Source of the DNA: Palaemon carinicauda
Lineage: Eukaryota; Arthropoda; Malacostraca; Decapoda; Palaemonidae
Reading direction: 5' to 3'
NCBI RefSeq assembly: GCF_036898095.1
Contig: NC_090763.1
Span: 57,885,731 to 57,949,730 of the forward strand
Length of the DNA: 64,000 nt
Shown here: in pieces, positions 35,641 through 44,460 of the stretch
Layout of the letters: the number at the start of each line of letters is the position of its first letter
Numbering within the stretch: the first letter of the stretch is position 1
Position numbers and translations under genes: made by a program
Notes under the pieces: generated by a model
What the model was told of the DNA's origin: nothing
The model's input: the letters and a program-made list of their open reading frames with translations, nothing else
The model's database searches: none

Positions 35641-36169
35641 GCTTTCAGGTTTGCTTAAAGCATGACTTTTTGTCTTTAGTGGCTTTGTCGGAGGTAAGTT
35701 TGAGTTGTTAGGCTGGTAAATCTCATCCCTTATAAAGAAAGGAAAAGTTTGGCATCAGTCATTGGTCTCTCCCTAAATCCTGTACCTTTAATTAAATGAT
35801 GCTTATTGATCCAAAGGGAAAAAAATTTTCTTGATTGGTTCAATGAACATAGTTGCGTGTCACAAACGATATCATAGTATGTGAGTATGGTATGTACAGT
35901 CGAATACAAAATGTCCTGTCATCTCCGGTCCCCCACTGTAACCCCTGATATCTATATATTCCAGAATTTCAAGTAAAGAAAAGGTACGTACTTGGTTTTT
36001 AGGCCCAATGACGAGGGGATAGAATACTTATTAGGGCTGAAAGGGGTGTGATGGTGGGGAAAGCTGGGAAAATGTCTATAACAATGTAATATATTTGTTT
36101 ATGATTTATTTGCTATAACATTATCGTGAAGAACTTGTCGACAAAAATGACTGCTTTTTTGTAAGTTTG

Positions 36170-36171
<2 letters not shown>
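35641..36171. other. Intergenic, nothing recognised
   Basis: No gene or terminal-repeat sequence found. If element B extends this way its 5' terminus has been lost. Confidence 0.4.

Positions 36172-36262
<91 letters not shown>
36172..36262. repeat. (CT)n microsatellite
   Basis: About 90 bases of CT dinucleotide. The minus-strand Arg-Glu repeat frame across it is an artefact. Confidence 0.97.
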
Positions 36263-36264
<2 letters not shown>

Positions 36265-36289
36265 ATATTAGGTAAATTACAAATATACA

Positions 36290-37394
36290 AACATTTGGAT
36301 ATTATAGTGCCAACAATGGTTTTGGCCGAATAGCGATTTAAACGTTTGCGATTTAGTCTGTTAGTTTGTACTCGCCCCAGGAAGGCTCGATTTAGACTAT
36401 ATCCTTATTTATTGGTTAAGTTGTCGTTATTCTTCGTTTTTGGTTATTACAATGACTAAAAATTAAAAAGAAAAGGAAAAATAAAAATAAAATAAAAACA
36501 ATCAGTTTTATTTTACTTTCCTTATATTATTGTGTGATGTTAGCTTTTATTATGTAACCTTGAGAGTGAGAGCATAGGGTGCTCGTTTATTAGCTCGAGT
36601 AAGGGAGGTGATTTTCCCGTTCTCCGTTTTTATACGTTCACGAGTTATTCAGGCCTCCTCTTATTATCAGAGTTGATGATAGTACGTTTAATGTTATACA
36701 CGTTTTATTGATGTGGTTACTGTTAATATAGCTAACACTATTAGTAGGAACGTTGGTGTATGAGTCATTAATTGGGTTCGATTTATACCGACACCCTTAG
36801 CTCCGCCTTGAGTTATGTTTAGCTCCGCCTTGAGTTATGTTTAGCTCCGCCTTGAGTTATACGCCGCTATAATGGATACTCATTGGGTGAGAACTAGTCA
36901 GATATTTGGAGTGCAACGGTGAAATCCGGCACTCAGACTCCGGCTGAGACCTTTTTGCACACGAACCTTTGTCATGTTTGATCTCAATTACACCTTTCCG
37001 GCCCCTTTTTTCATCGAATCTCCGGCTACGCTGGAGATAACTCAAACATTCATTGTGATTAATGTTATTGTACCGGTGACGGTCACGATCTCACGGGGAC
37101 TAGCCTTTGCTACCGGATCTCCCATACAAACAGAGATCAAGCAGACGTCCAGAACCGGAGTTAACAATGTGATACCGATGAGGATTTCACAGTTTCATTA
37201 TTACGGTTTCTTTTTCATCGAATCTCCGGCTTAACCGGATATCGTACAGGCGATCAGCATTGAGGTAAATATTAGATTGCCTCTGGTTCACGTTGTCACT
37301 ATGACGGACCTTTGTTTGTACCGGGGATGGTTACCGGAGATCCGGTACAGTCGGAGATCACTCAGACCACGGGTGGCCAATCTTTTGTTTTACC

Positions 37395-37397
<3 letters not shown>
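36290..37397 (+). mobile_element. Leader of DIRS-like element B (5' part)
   Basis: Shares landmarks, in the same order, with the leader of element A read on its own strand. AGCGATTTA (36,332 against about 45,110), GATTTTCCCGTTCTCCGTTTT (36,611 against GATTTCCCGTTTTCCGTTTT near 44,830), and CTCCGCCTTGAGTTAT (three copies at 36,800-36,860, against about 44,640), then CCGG-containing motifs (37,018-37,365 against 44,060-44,440). No gene. The 5' terminal repeat is missing. Confidence 0.55.
36799..36861 (+). repeat. Three tandem copies of a 23-bp unit
   Basis: TTAGCTCCGCCTTGAGTTATG repeated at 36,799, 36,822 and 36,841 or so. The same core is present once in element A's leader. Confidence 0.8.

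Positions 37398-37450
<53 letters not shown>
37398..37450 (+). repeat. Poly-A tract (53 bases)
   Basis: Uninterrupted A run between the leader-like sequence and the 93-bp array. Its origin is unclear. Confidence 0.95.
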
Positions 37451-37453
<3 letters not shown>

Positions 37454-37470
37454 TATTTATGAACGTAACT

Positions 37471-37931
37471 ATGCCTATATTTATGCATGTATTTAATTCT
37501 AACTATGTATAAATATGGATAAATATCCATACAACATCGTGTTCAAATAGAATTAAATTAATTATGCCTATATTTATGCATGTATTTAATTCTAACTATG
37601 TATAAATATGGATATATATCCATACAACATCGTGTTCAAATAGAATTAAATTAATTATGCCTATATTTATGCATGTATTTAATTCTAACTATGTATAAAT
37701 ATGGATAAATATCCATACAACATCGTGTTCAAATAGAATTAAATTAATTATGCCTATATTTATGCATGTATTTAATTCTAACTATGTATAAATATGGATA
37801 AATATCCATACAACATCGTGTTCAAATAGAATTAAATTAATTATGCCTATATTTATGCATATTCAATCCTAACTGTCTAAATATGGCTAAATATCCATAC
37901 AACATAGTGTTCAAATAGAAATACATTAATT
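37471..37931 (+). repeat. 93-bp tandem array, five units before the insertion
   Basis: Units start at 37,471, 37,564, 37,657, 37,750 and 37,843 with ATGCCTATATTTATGCAT, an exact 93-base period. Each includes ATAAATATCCATACAACAT and TTCAAATAGAA. The fifth is more diverged and ends ATTAATT exactly where element A begins. A sixth unit continues at 45,814. Confidence 0.97.
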
Positions 37932-37971
37932 AAGGGATTTTGACGAAGGAAAAATCTATTTCTGGGGAGAG

Positions 37972-38261
37972 ACCTGTGGCGCCCGGCGAAAAGTCCTTCT
38001 TGTATACCTTTTCTGATAAAAACCTTCCAATTATACCAGAGAAAGATAAAAGCATGGAATGCTGAGGTTACAACCCTCGCGCGAGCACCTTTTGGGTGTC
38101 GTGTATAAAGCAAAGGCGCGTGAAATCCACTATTCACAGGTTGTCTTCCATTTAGTTAATTCCTTCGCCAAAGGGATGGGCCGATACAGAGGCCCTAGAC
38201 ACATCCCCATCGCCGCACCACCCACGCCACGACGCGAGCGCCATCTGAACAACATCCTTCT
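37972..38261. repeat. Element A inverted terminal repeat, 3' copy
   Basis: Complement of 45,513-45,802 with few differences; includes CCTGTGGCGCCCGGCGAAAA, AAAGCATGGAATGCTGAGGTT and CGCCACGACGCGAGCGCCAT. Confidence 0.95.
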
Positions 38262-38324
38262 GTATTGACCATGATGGCTTGGAAAGGAAAGGGTGGGATC
38301 GTGTAAAATAAGGGGAAGGGTTTC

Positions 38325-38412
38325 GCCGGGCGCCACAGGTCTCTCCCCAGAAATATATTTTTCCTTCGTCAAAATCCCTTTTCTGGGTCGAACCTGTGGC
38401 GCCGGGCGAAAA
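38325..38412. repeat. Element A internal complementary region
   Basis: Contains TTTCGCCGGGCGCCACAGGT, CTCTCCCCAGAAATATATTT and TTCGTCAAAATCCC, the complement of the 37,932 end, joined through an AAAA-complement at 38,379-38,382 to TTCTGGGTCGAACCTGTGGC, the complement of the 45,813 end. In DIRS1-type elements this region templates completion of the two ends and marks the circle junction. Confidence 0.9.
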
Positions 38413-38791
38413 TGTACCAGAGAATGCCTTCCAAGCCCAACAATAACTACTAATTTAATAAGGGGAGAGAAACAACACCATGTAAAGAAAATCATATATA
38501 ATTCAGGTAAGTAGGCATAAAATATAAACTAGCCACAGGGCATAGTGAGAGTAAGGATAAACAAACATGATAACAAGGAAACCTCTGAGTATCAGAGGAA
38601 AACATGCAACAAAACTGACATGGCTAAGAATATCCCAACTTAATAACAAGGGAAAACAATAATAGTTACAATCATATTAACCTAATATGTAATACACTTA
38701 GGGCTAACGAACCACCAAGGAAGCGGCGTCGTGGTGCGAGTGGCGGGTAGGAGGGAGAAGAGAAGAGATGGATGAAAGGAAGAACAAAAGA
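38413..38791 (-). other. Element A 3' untranslated region
   Basis: About 380 non-coding bases between the recombinase stop and the internal complementary region. Element B has the matching stretch at 49,200-49,520, with CTTCCTTGGTGGTTCGTTAG in common. Confidence 0.8.
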
Positions 38792-39900
38792 TCAATGGGG
38801 AGAGATAAGGCTCCCAGCTGCAACCGTTGGATATTTAAGAGCCTGTAAGTTCTTTAGATAGTGGCGTTTGAAGACCATAGGAGATTTCCAACCCGTGTAC
38901 TTCTTAAGGTTATCAAAGTCCATATTCTGGAAATAGTTGATGGAGGTAGCTATCGATCGGATATCATGAGCATGGGGAAATGATCCCGGATTGGCTTGTT
39001 TAATGAAGTATAGGATCTGTTGCCTAATGCCACGTATGGAAATGGTACCTCCTTGTTCTCTGATAAACAGGGGGCCAGACGATCGGGTAGCAGTCCTGGC
39101 TAAAAAGGCCCTGAGAGTGGTGACCGGACATAGAGAAGTATCTTGGAGAAGAGGAATAATCTTCCAAGGGGACCACCTATTTTGGGGGTCCTCGTTCTTA
39201 GCTAGGAACGCCCTGTCTGGTGAAAGAAGTACCTCACCTGAAGGGAGGAAATCCATGTTCTCTGAGTTTCGTGAGAGAGCTGCTAGTTCTGAGATTCTGG
39301 AACCCGAGGCCAAAGCTGTTAGAAATAAAGTCTTCCTAAGAAGAGTGATATAAGAGCAGGATTCGTTGTCCGTGTCGGAGGCCAGTTTGAGGACATCATT
39401 TAGAGACCAAGAGACCTTTTGAGGACGGACCGAAGGTCGAAGCCTAGCACATGCTTTTGGAATAGATGAGAAATAAGACTCCGCCAGGTTAATGTTAAAC
39501 CCAACCAGGAAGACTTTCCTCAGAGCTGACTTAATGGTGGTTATAGTGCTAGCTGCTAGGCCTTTGTCAAAAATGGACCTAAAGAAGGAGATGGCTAAAT
39601 TAGGAGTCATAACCGAATGGTCTGAAGTCCTTAAGAAATCCGCTAGTTTCTTAACCGCCGAATCATATTGGCGAATCGTTGAGTCCCTTTTGTCTGATTC
39701 TATAAAGAGGACATTATCTGGGTCGATGTTTGCGTCCCTACGTGCCGCAAACTTCATGAAATCCATAAAGTTAGGGTTTTGGCTATCCTTGAGGAATCTG
39801 ACACAGTCCGTGTTTGGACCACCTGGGTCAGTTTGGGGAATGGGATCCGGAAGGGACGGAGTTTCAACTCGAGGAGGAGAGGAAACCAACTGCTCTTTGG
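38792..39900 (-). CDS. Tyrosine recombinase (element A)
   Basis: DNA integration enzyme of the DIRS-like element, which joins a circular DNA copy to the target by site-specific recombination. It is the C-terminal part (about 330 residues) of a 918-codon open frame running from 41,548. Core-binding-like N-terminal half: RDSTIRQYDSAVKKLADFLR and ASTITTIKSALRKVFLVGFN. Catalytic half: ALASGSRISELAALSR (first Arg), then FPHAHDIRSIATSINYFQNM (H-x-x-R), and GWKSPMVFKRHYLKNL (second His/Trp position and nucleophile Tyr). The frame is intact and all catalytic positions are present. Upstream of about 39,850 the same frame merely overlaps RT. How the recombinase is started is not clear; overlap of RT and recombinase frames is known in DIRS elements. 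Confidence 0.92.
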
Positions 39901-41424
39901 CCAGTGAGGTGCCACTAAAGCTACTACCCCGTTGAAGGAGCGGAGTTTGTGCAAGACTTTCAGTAGAAGATTCACTGGAGGGAATAAGAAGATCTTCTGC
40001 CAATGGTTCCAATCCAGGGTTAATGCGTCCATGGCATAAGCCTGAGGGTCCAGGTTCGGTGTCACATAACACGGGAGTTTGTGATTGAGTCGGGTCGCGA
40101 ATAGATCTACCTGGAGACCTGGAACCAGCCTGAGTATCCACCGGAAGGAGTGCATGTCCAGGGACCACTCCGATTCCAGTGGGCTCGTCCTGGATAATGC
40201 ATCTGCTATCACATTCTGGACTCCTGCTAGGTGAGTTGCTGACAGGAACCAGTCTTTGTCGGCTGCCAAGGTGAAGATAGTGACCAGGATCTGATTCAGG
40301 TTGGGTGATTTGGACCCCCCCCTGTTGAGGCAGTGTACTACGGCCGTGCTGTCTGAGACTACTCTGATGTGGGTCGACCTCGGAGGGGAGATTCTCTTCA
40401 GGGTCAAGAACACCGCCATGGCTTCGAGAACATTGATATGGAACTGTCTCATGGCGGGTGACCAAGAGCCCTGACACATCTGATGTTGGGAGTAACCCCC
40501 CCAACCACTCAGAGACGCGTCGGTATGAATTGTCACTTGTGGAGAGGGGAACTGTAGAGGAACCGACTTGGAGAGGTTCCTCCGATCGGACCATGGTTGT
40601 AGTCTCATTTTCAAGACAGAGGGGATCTTCGAGGTCTTGTCTCTTAAAGGTATTGTCGCCCTCTTTCTCCAAACTCGATTGATGTCTTTGAGTTTGGCTT
40701 TTAATAGGAGATCGGTCAGTGAGGCAAACTGGAGTAGGCCGAGGACCCGTTCTAAAGCTCTTCTGGACACCTGTTTGTGTTTGAGAAAGTTCCTGACCTT
40801 GGAAGCTATCTCCCTCACCTTCTTGGGAGGAAGGGAGAGCTTGTGCTTTGAGAGGTCCCAACGGATGCCTAACCATTCGAAGAGGCTTGATGGTTGTAGG
40901 CGGGACTTCCGGAGGTTGACTTGGAAGCCCAGTTTGGCGAGAAAATGGAGTACCTTCGACGTAGCTCTTTTGCATTCCTGGTGCGACTGGGCCCAAATGA
41001 GCCAATCGTCCAGATAGGCGACGATTTGTATCCCTTGGTGTCTGAGTTGCTCGAGCACCGTCTCCCCCAGTTTCGTGAATACCCTGGGGGCAATGCTGAG
41101 ACCGAAGGGCATGACTTTGAATGCGAAGGCTCTCTTGCCGAGACGGAAGCCTAGATAAGGAGAGAAGTTTCGAGCTACCGGGACATGATAATAGGCGTCG
41201 GTAAGATCGATAGAGGTGGTGACGGCCCCACGGGGAAGTAAGGTCCGTACCTGAGAGATAGTCAGCATACGGAACTTGTCGCAAAGGATGTAAGAGTTGA
41301 GCTTCGACAAGTCCAGAACTACCCTCAACGCCGACGAGTCTTTCTTCGGGACTGTAAACAGGCGGCCTTGGAACTTCAGGGATCGAACCCGCTTGATTGC
41401 TCTCTTCTTGAGTAACTCCGCAGT
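39754..41424 (-). CDS. Reverse transcriptase-RNase H, methylase-like (element A)
   Basis: Replicative polyprotein. RT: VVLDLSKLNSYILCDKF, TTSIDLTDAYYHVPVA (motif A Asp), KVMPFGLSIAPRVFTKL (motif B), IVAYLDDWLIW (motif C, YLDD) and QVNLRKSRLQPS. RNase H: TIHTDASLSGWGGYS, INVLEAMAVFLTL, IRVVSDSTAVV and NVIADALSR give the four acidic positions. The next block, LQVDLFATRLNHKLPCYVTP to WNHWQKIFLFPPVNLLLKVL, corresponds to the methylase-like region of DIRS elements. The N-terminal extension (41,428-41,703) overlaps Gag in another frame and is cut off by TAA at 41,425-41,427; relatives read through here. Overlaps the recombinase frame by at least 100 bases. Otherwise uninterrupted for 556 codons. 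Confidence 0.93.
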   Translation of the reverse strand, partial: TAELLKKRAIKRVRSLKFQGRLFTVPKKDSSALRVVLDLSKLNSYILCDKFRMLTISQVRTLLPRGAVTTSIDLTDAYYHVPVARNFSPYLGFRLGKRAFAFKVMPFGLSIAPRVFTKLGETVLEQLRHQGIQIVAYLDDWLIWAQSHQECKRATSKVLHFLAKLGFQVNLRKSRLQPSSLFEWLGIRWDLSKHKLSLPPKKVREIASKVRNFLKHKQVSRRALERVLGLLQFASLTDLLLKAKLKDINRVWRKRATIPLRDKTSKIPSVLKMRLQPWSDRRNLSKSVPLQFPSPQVTIHTDASLSGWGGYSQHQMCQGSWSPAMRQFHINVLEAMAVFLTLKRISPPRSTHIRVVSDSTAVVHCLNRGGSKSPNLNQILVTIFTLAADKDWFLSATHLAGVQNVIADALSRTSPLESEWSLDMHSFRWILRLVPGLQVDLFATRLNHKLPCYVTPNLDPQAYAMDALTLDWNHWQKIFLFPPVNLLLKVLHKLRSFNGVVALVAPHWPKSSWFPLLLELKLRPFRIPFPKLTQVVQTRTVSDSSRIAKTLTLWIS

Positions 41425-41427
41425 TTA

Positions 41428-41703
41428 CTCTTCCAGGATGGGAGTGGGTCTCTGGAAGAAGGTCACCGGTGGAGGAGGGGATCCCTGTGACCATTTCCAA
41501 CCCAAGCCCCTTGATATTATGCTGTGAGCCCATGGACTGAAGGTCCAATGATCCCGGAAGTGATAAAGTCTCCCTCCTACCGGCATCACATCATTGGGAG
41601 GGAGTGAACTTAGGGCCCCTCCCTCCACGGGAACCCCTTGCTCTGGGCCCGCCGCGTTGGCGGAACTGTCCTCTACCTCTGGAACTCCCTCTTTGGTATC
41701 CAC
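41428..41703 (-). pseudogene. RT N-terminal extension, ends at a premature TAA
   Basis: In the RT frame, 92 codons before the stop include VGGRLYHFRDHWTFSPWAHS and ISRGLGWKWSQGSPPPPVTF. The 31.7-34.5 kb copy and element B carry the same segment (GGRLYLFRTRWTFSNWAFS; VEGRLYHFRDHWTRS), so it is a conserved part of the RT polyprotein. It overlaps the Gag C-terminus in a different frame, so RT may be made by frameshifting; no slippery site was verified. Confidence 0.75.
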
Positions 41704-42985
41704 GAAAGGAACCGGAGGGTTCGTAGGCAGGGTTGTATGCAGGTGAGGGCATCCAAGAGGGGTTGGGCTGTGTACCAGGGGGAGCAGCGAGGTAGACTAC
41801 CTGCTGAGGAGGAGCCTGTTGTCGAGAAGTCGAGGCCGCGGAAGGCTGTGGGGACGAGGTACCCCGGGCCGCTTTGTAAGGACTAAACCTCAGCTTCTTC
41901 TTGAAGAATGTGTGTCTCTGGGGTTTGAACCTCTTTTTGGCTGAGAGACCCCACCTTACCTGCAAATTCTGGTTTGCCCTCGCTGCGTCCTGAAGAACCT
42001 TATCCACCTCGGTCTGAGGGAAGAGGGTCTTACCCCAGCAGGAGGAAGCTATCAGTCTGTTCGGCTCATGCCTGATGGTGGCCTCCGACAGAACGAACTT
42101 CCTGCAACTAACCCGTGCTGACCAGAAGTCATGGAGATCTATTTGGTAGGATAGCAGCTGGTTCTTTGTGGCGACTCTGAACAGCGTTTCCTCTGGGTAA
42201 AGAGATGCAAGGGACTCCATGGAGGTGATGGATTGGAGGGACCTAGCAAGTCTAGTACGGGTCTCGAACTCAGTTTTGAGAAGACTCTCTATTAATCTGG
42301 GAAGCTTCTCAGAGAAAAGAGTAGAGGCACAGTCCGGGTCTAGTTTCCCCACCGTGAAGGTAGAGGCCGCAGCATCCCAGGCTGCCGAGGAACCCGGAAT
42401 AAGCAAAGAGGTGGGGTCCGTCTCCTTGAGAGCCGGCATGGAAGAGCCTTCTTTGATGGCCTGTATAGTCAGCTCTGTGACTTTGTCTATGAGCGGCAAA
42501 GAGATGGAGGCCGCTGTCGTAAAAATAGTGTAGGAACCCTTGTGAGGGGTGAGCTTGGAGTTAATACACCCCCACTCTGATAGTGTTCTGGCCCAGATAG
42601 CCTGGGCCTGCTCTTTTGGAAATATGACCGTTTCCTTCGGTACCTTGTCCATACGGACCAATGCATGTTCCTTTAACCGTACAAAACCATTGAACGGGAA
42701 TGCTAGGCCCGGGGGATAGAACTCCAGGTCCTCTAGAGGGCGGGTGCCCATGCCCTCCAGAGTTAGGGAACCATCTATGAATGGAGCATGCAAAGCAAAC
42801 CGCCAAGGATTGTTTTTATCGAAGGGCGGCAGCTTCGATGCGTCTGGGGCAGAAGGGGGAGGGAACTGAGTTCCGGCGCGGATCAGAGTAGCCATCATAT
42901 CCTTAATCTCTGTTATTGCACCAGAGTGATGTTGAACTTGATCCCTGACCAATCCTTTGATCAGTTGGATGGGGAGGAGATCAGC
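41591..42985 (-). CDS. Gag-like protein, main part (element A)
   Basis: Structural protein of the DIRS-like element, presumed to form the particle and bind its RNA. 464 codons without a stop. Landmarks: DASKLPPFDKNNPWRFALHA, RPLEDLEFYPPGLAFPFNGF, ARTLSEWGCINSKLTPHKGS, LIRHEPNRLI-like FVLSEATIRHEPNRLIASS and a Gly/Arg-rich tail (RGRGQFRQRGGPRARGSRGG) likely to bind nucleic acid. It shares a frame with the exon upstream, from which it is separated by TAG at 42,986-42,988. The 32,985-34,568 copy has no stop at that place. Confidence 0.85.
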   Translation of the reverse strand, partial: ADLLPIQLIKGLVRDQVQHHSGAITEIKDMMATLIRAGTQFPPPSAPDASKLPPFDKNNPWRFALHAPFIDGSLTLEGMGTRPLEDLEFYPPGLAFPFNGFVRLKEHALVRMDKVPKETVIFPKEQAQAIWARTLSEWGCINSKLTPHKGSYTIFTTAASISLPLIDKVTELTIQAIKEGSSMPALKETDPTSLLIPGSSAAWDAAASTFTVGKLDPDCASTLFSEKLPRLIESLLKTEFETRTRLARSLQSITSMESLASLYPEETLFRVATKNQLLSYQIDLHDFWSARVSCRKFVLSEATIRHEPNRLIASSCWGKTLFPQTEVDKVLQDAARANQNLQVRWGLSAKKRFKPQRHTFFKKKLRFSPYKAARGTSSPQPSAASTSRQQAPPQQVVYLAAPPGTQPNPSWMPSPAYNPAYEPSGSFRGYQRGSSRGRGQFRQRGGPRARGSRGGRGPKFTPSQ

Positions 42986-43552
42986 CTAGGGTACCTGAAA
43001 GTCACCCGTTGGTTTTTTCTTGGATTTGGTAGACTTAGACTTCTTAGGAGTAGTGGTTTTACGAGGAGCAATATGAATATCAGGAGCTGTCGAGGGTCCG
43101 GGGACCGGTGACGTTGATACTGGCAAAGCTGAAGTCTTATAAGTTCGAAGTGGCTTCACCTTGGGTCGTACGGAGGCAGAGGGATCCCGAGGAGAAGCCT
43201 TAGAGTTATCAAAACCTAGAAAGGAAGAGGTAGAAGAGGGAGTAGGAGAGAAAAGGGTTTCCACCAACTCGGCACCACTTACCTGCTCGTCCCTGGGTTC
43301 TACGTCTATATCCAGACCAGCCATGTCCATCGGTACGAGGGGTTCGTCCTCCACGGAAATGGTAGCCCTGACTTCTTCAATTAAAGGGGCAGCAAGGTCA
43401 GGAGAGACTGCAGCAGTAGTCGAGCCTGGGAAGAGACGGGAGGCCATATCCCCATCGAGGAGATAGGGAGCGCCAGACGGGGCATTCCTGCCAAAGCCCG
43501 ACACCCACGGCCGAAGAGTAGCCCTTGCTGACCGAAGAGAGACATCATCGGC
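42986..43552 (-). CDS. Gag-like protein, exon 2 N-terminal part (element A)
   Basis: Starts at a splice acceptor (TCTTACAG, AG at 43,553-43,554). The frame reads ADDVSLRSARATLRPWVSGF, GRNAPSGAPYLLDGDM, an acidic middle (VSVEDEPLVPMDMAGLDIDV-like) and a basic end (PRKTTTPKKSKSTKSKKKP), and stops at TAG 42,986-42,988. Same frame as the main Gag. The stop is probably a point mutation, but reading through it cannot be excluded. The PWVSKLGRNGPSRGPYLLG segment at 46,160 of element B confirms it is coding. Confidence 0.75.
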   Translation of the reverse strand, partial: ADDVSLRSARATLRPWVSGFGRNAPSGAPYLLDGDMASRLFPGSTTAAVSPDLAAPLIEEVRATISVEDEPLVPMDMAGLDIDVEPRDEQVSGAELVETLFSPTPSSTSSFLGFDNSKASPRDPSASVRPKVKPLRTYKTSALPVSTSPVPGPSTAPDIHIAPRKTTTPKKSKSTKSKKKPTGDFQVP

Positions 43553-43681
43553 CTGTAAGATTTGCAGTGATTAGTGATGGAGGAGGGGGTTTGCCCTCCT
43601 AAATATACTGTGTATATCATATTCATGTCTATATTAGTGTCTGCCAACGAGAAATAAGGAACAAAGGGAAAACCCACTTAC
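43553..43681 (-). other. Intron in the Gag gene of element A (129 bp)
   Basis: Donor GATGAT|GTAAGT (GT at 43,681-43,680) and acceptor TCTTACAG|GCC. Splicing joins exon frames in phase 0 as LLNDD then ADDVS. Element B lacks the exon before it but retains the coding after it. Confidence 0.65.
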
Positions 43682-43870
43682 ATCATCATTCAGCAGAACT
43701 GACGACAACTCGTAACAGAACGAGCACAAATCCGGGAACCACACTGGGTATTGGGCCTGTCCCGGTTCCTGGATAAAGGGAATGGAGCAGTGAGCATGAG
43801 ACCGGCAGAGGTCATGCCCAACGGGGTCGCTGAACGAGGCAGAGCATCCTTCAGCAGTACAACGGGCCTT
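43682..43870 (-). CDS. Cys/His-rich exon of Gag (element A)
   Basis: A 63-codon exon bounded by CTTTTACAG| (acceptor) and GAT|GTAAGT (donor), phase 0 at both ends. It encodes KARCTAEGCSASFSDPVGHD, LCRSHAHC, then VWFPDLCSFCYELSS. The C-x4-C, H-x2-C, H-x-H-C and C-x2-C spacing looks like a zinc-binding module. It could act in RNA binding or particle assembly. The upstream start exon was not found; the frame is also open back to an ATG at 43,933. Confidence 0.65.
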
Positions 43871-44069
43871 CTGTAAAAGAAAGGAGACATGAGTTCTGGC
43901 ACTCACTGAATTACCTAAGCACCCATATTGCATTGACCAAACAACTAACTATTAACTTTAAGTTGATACTGCCCCATACCATTGTTGGCACTTTAAAATT
44001 CAATTGTCTGTATATTTGTAATGCACCCAATGTCTGTTAATGACATAAGGATAATAAGCTTAAAGTAAT
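43871..44069 (-). other. Leader spacer of element A
   Basis: Non-coding on the element's strand. A pyrimidine tract and CAG mark the acceptor at its 3' end. Confidence 0.5.
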
Positions 44070-44460
44070 CCGCCGACCTCCAAGGGTCGGGGAAGCAGTG
44101 ACATGCCCTTAAAATAAATACAAACACCAGCCTTAGCTAAAGGCAAGGCAAATATAAGTGTGAAGTGTATGGGCGACCTCCGGTGAAGCCGGAGCTCCGG
44201 TGAGGCCGGATCGTAATGAAATGTCCTGAATAAAGGAGCCTTAGCTAATTAGCTAAGGCAACTTTAAGTGTTAAGTGTTTGGGCGACCTCCGGTGACGCC
44301 GGAGGATAATGAGATGCCCTGAATAATTCAATTGTGGCTAATAATTCAATTGTGAAAGATAAAAAGCTAAGTCTTAGCTAAAGACTAAAGCTTAGATTAT
44401 AGTAAAGCGTATTTACGATCTCCGGTGAGGCCGGAGGGAGAAGAAAGGTCCTGAATAATT
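44070..44460 (-). repeat. Repeated hairpin motif in the leader of element A
   Basis: Three perfect hairpins CTCCGG-loop-CCGGAG lie at 44,178-44,194, 44,288-44,304 and 44,420-44,436, with a doubled partial copy at 44,195-44,210 and a weaker one near 44,073. Each sits in a unit of about 110-130 bases that also has GGGCGACC before it and ATGNCCTGAATAA after it. The stems are conserved while spacers drift, so RNA structure in the leader may matter. Confidence 0.75.

Noticed and set aside
36099..36290. Minus-strand Arg-Glu repeat frame
   Set aside because: Direct translation of the (CT)n microsatellite.
39900..41548. N-terminal two thirds of the 918-codon frame as a separate protein
   Set aside because: It overlaps intact RT/RNase H in another frame, has RT-shadow composition and no domain; kept only as an observation.
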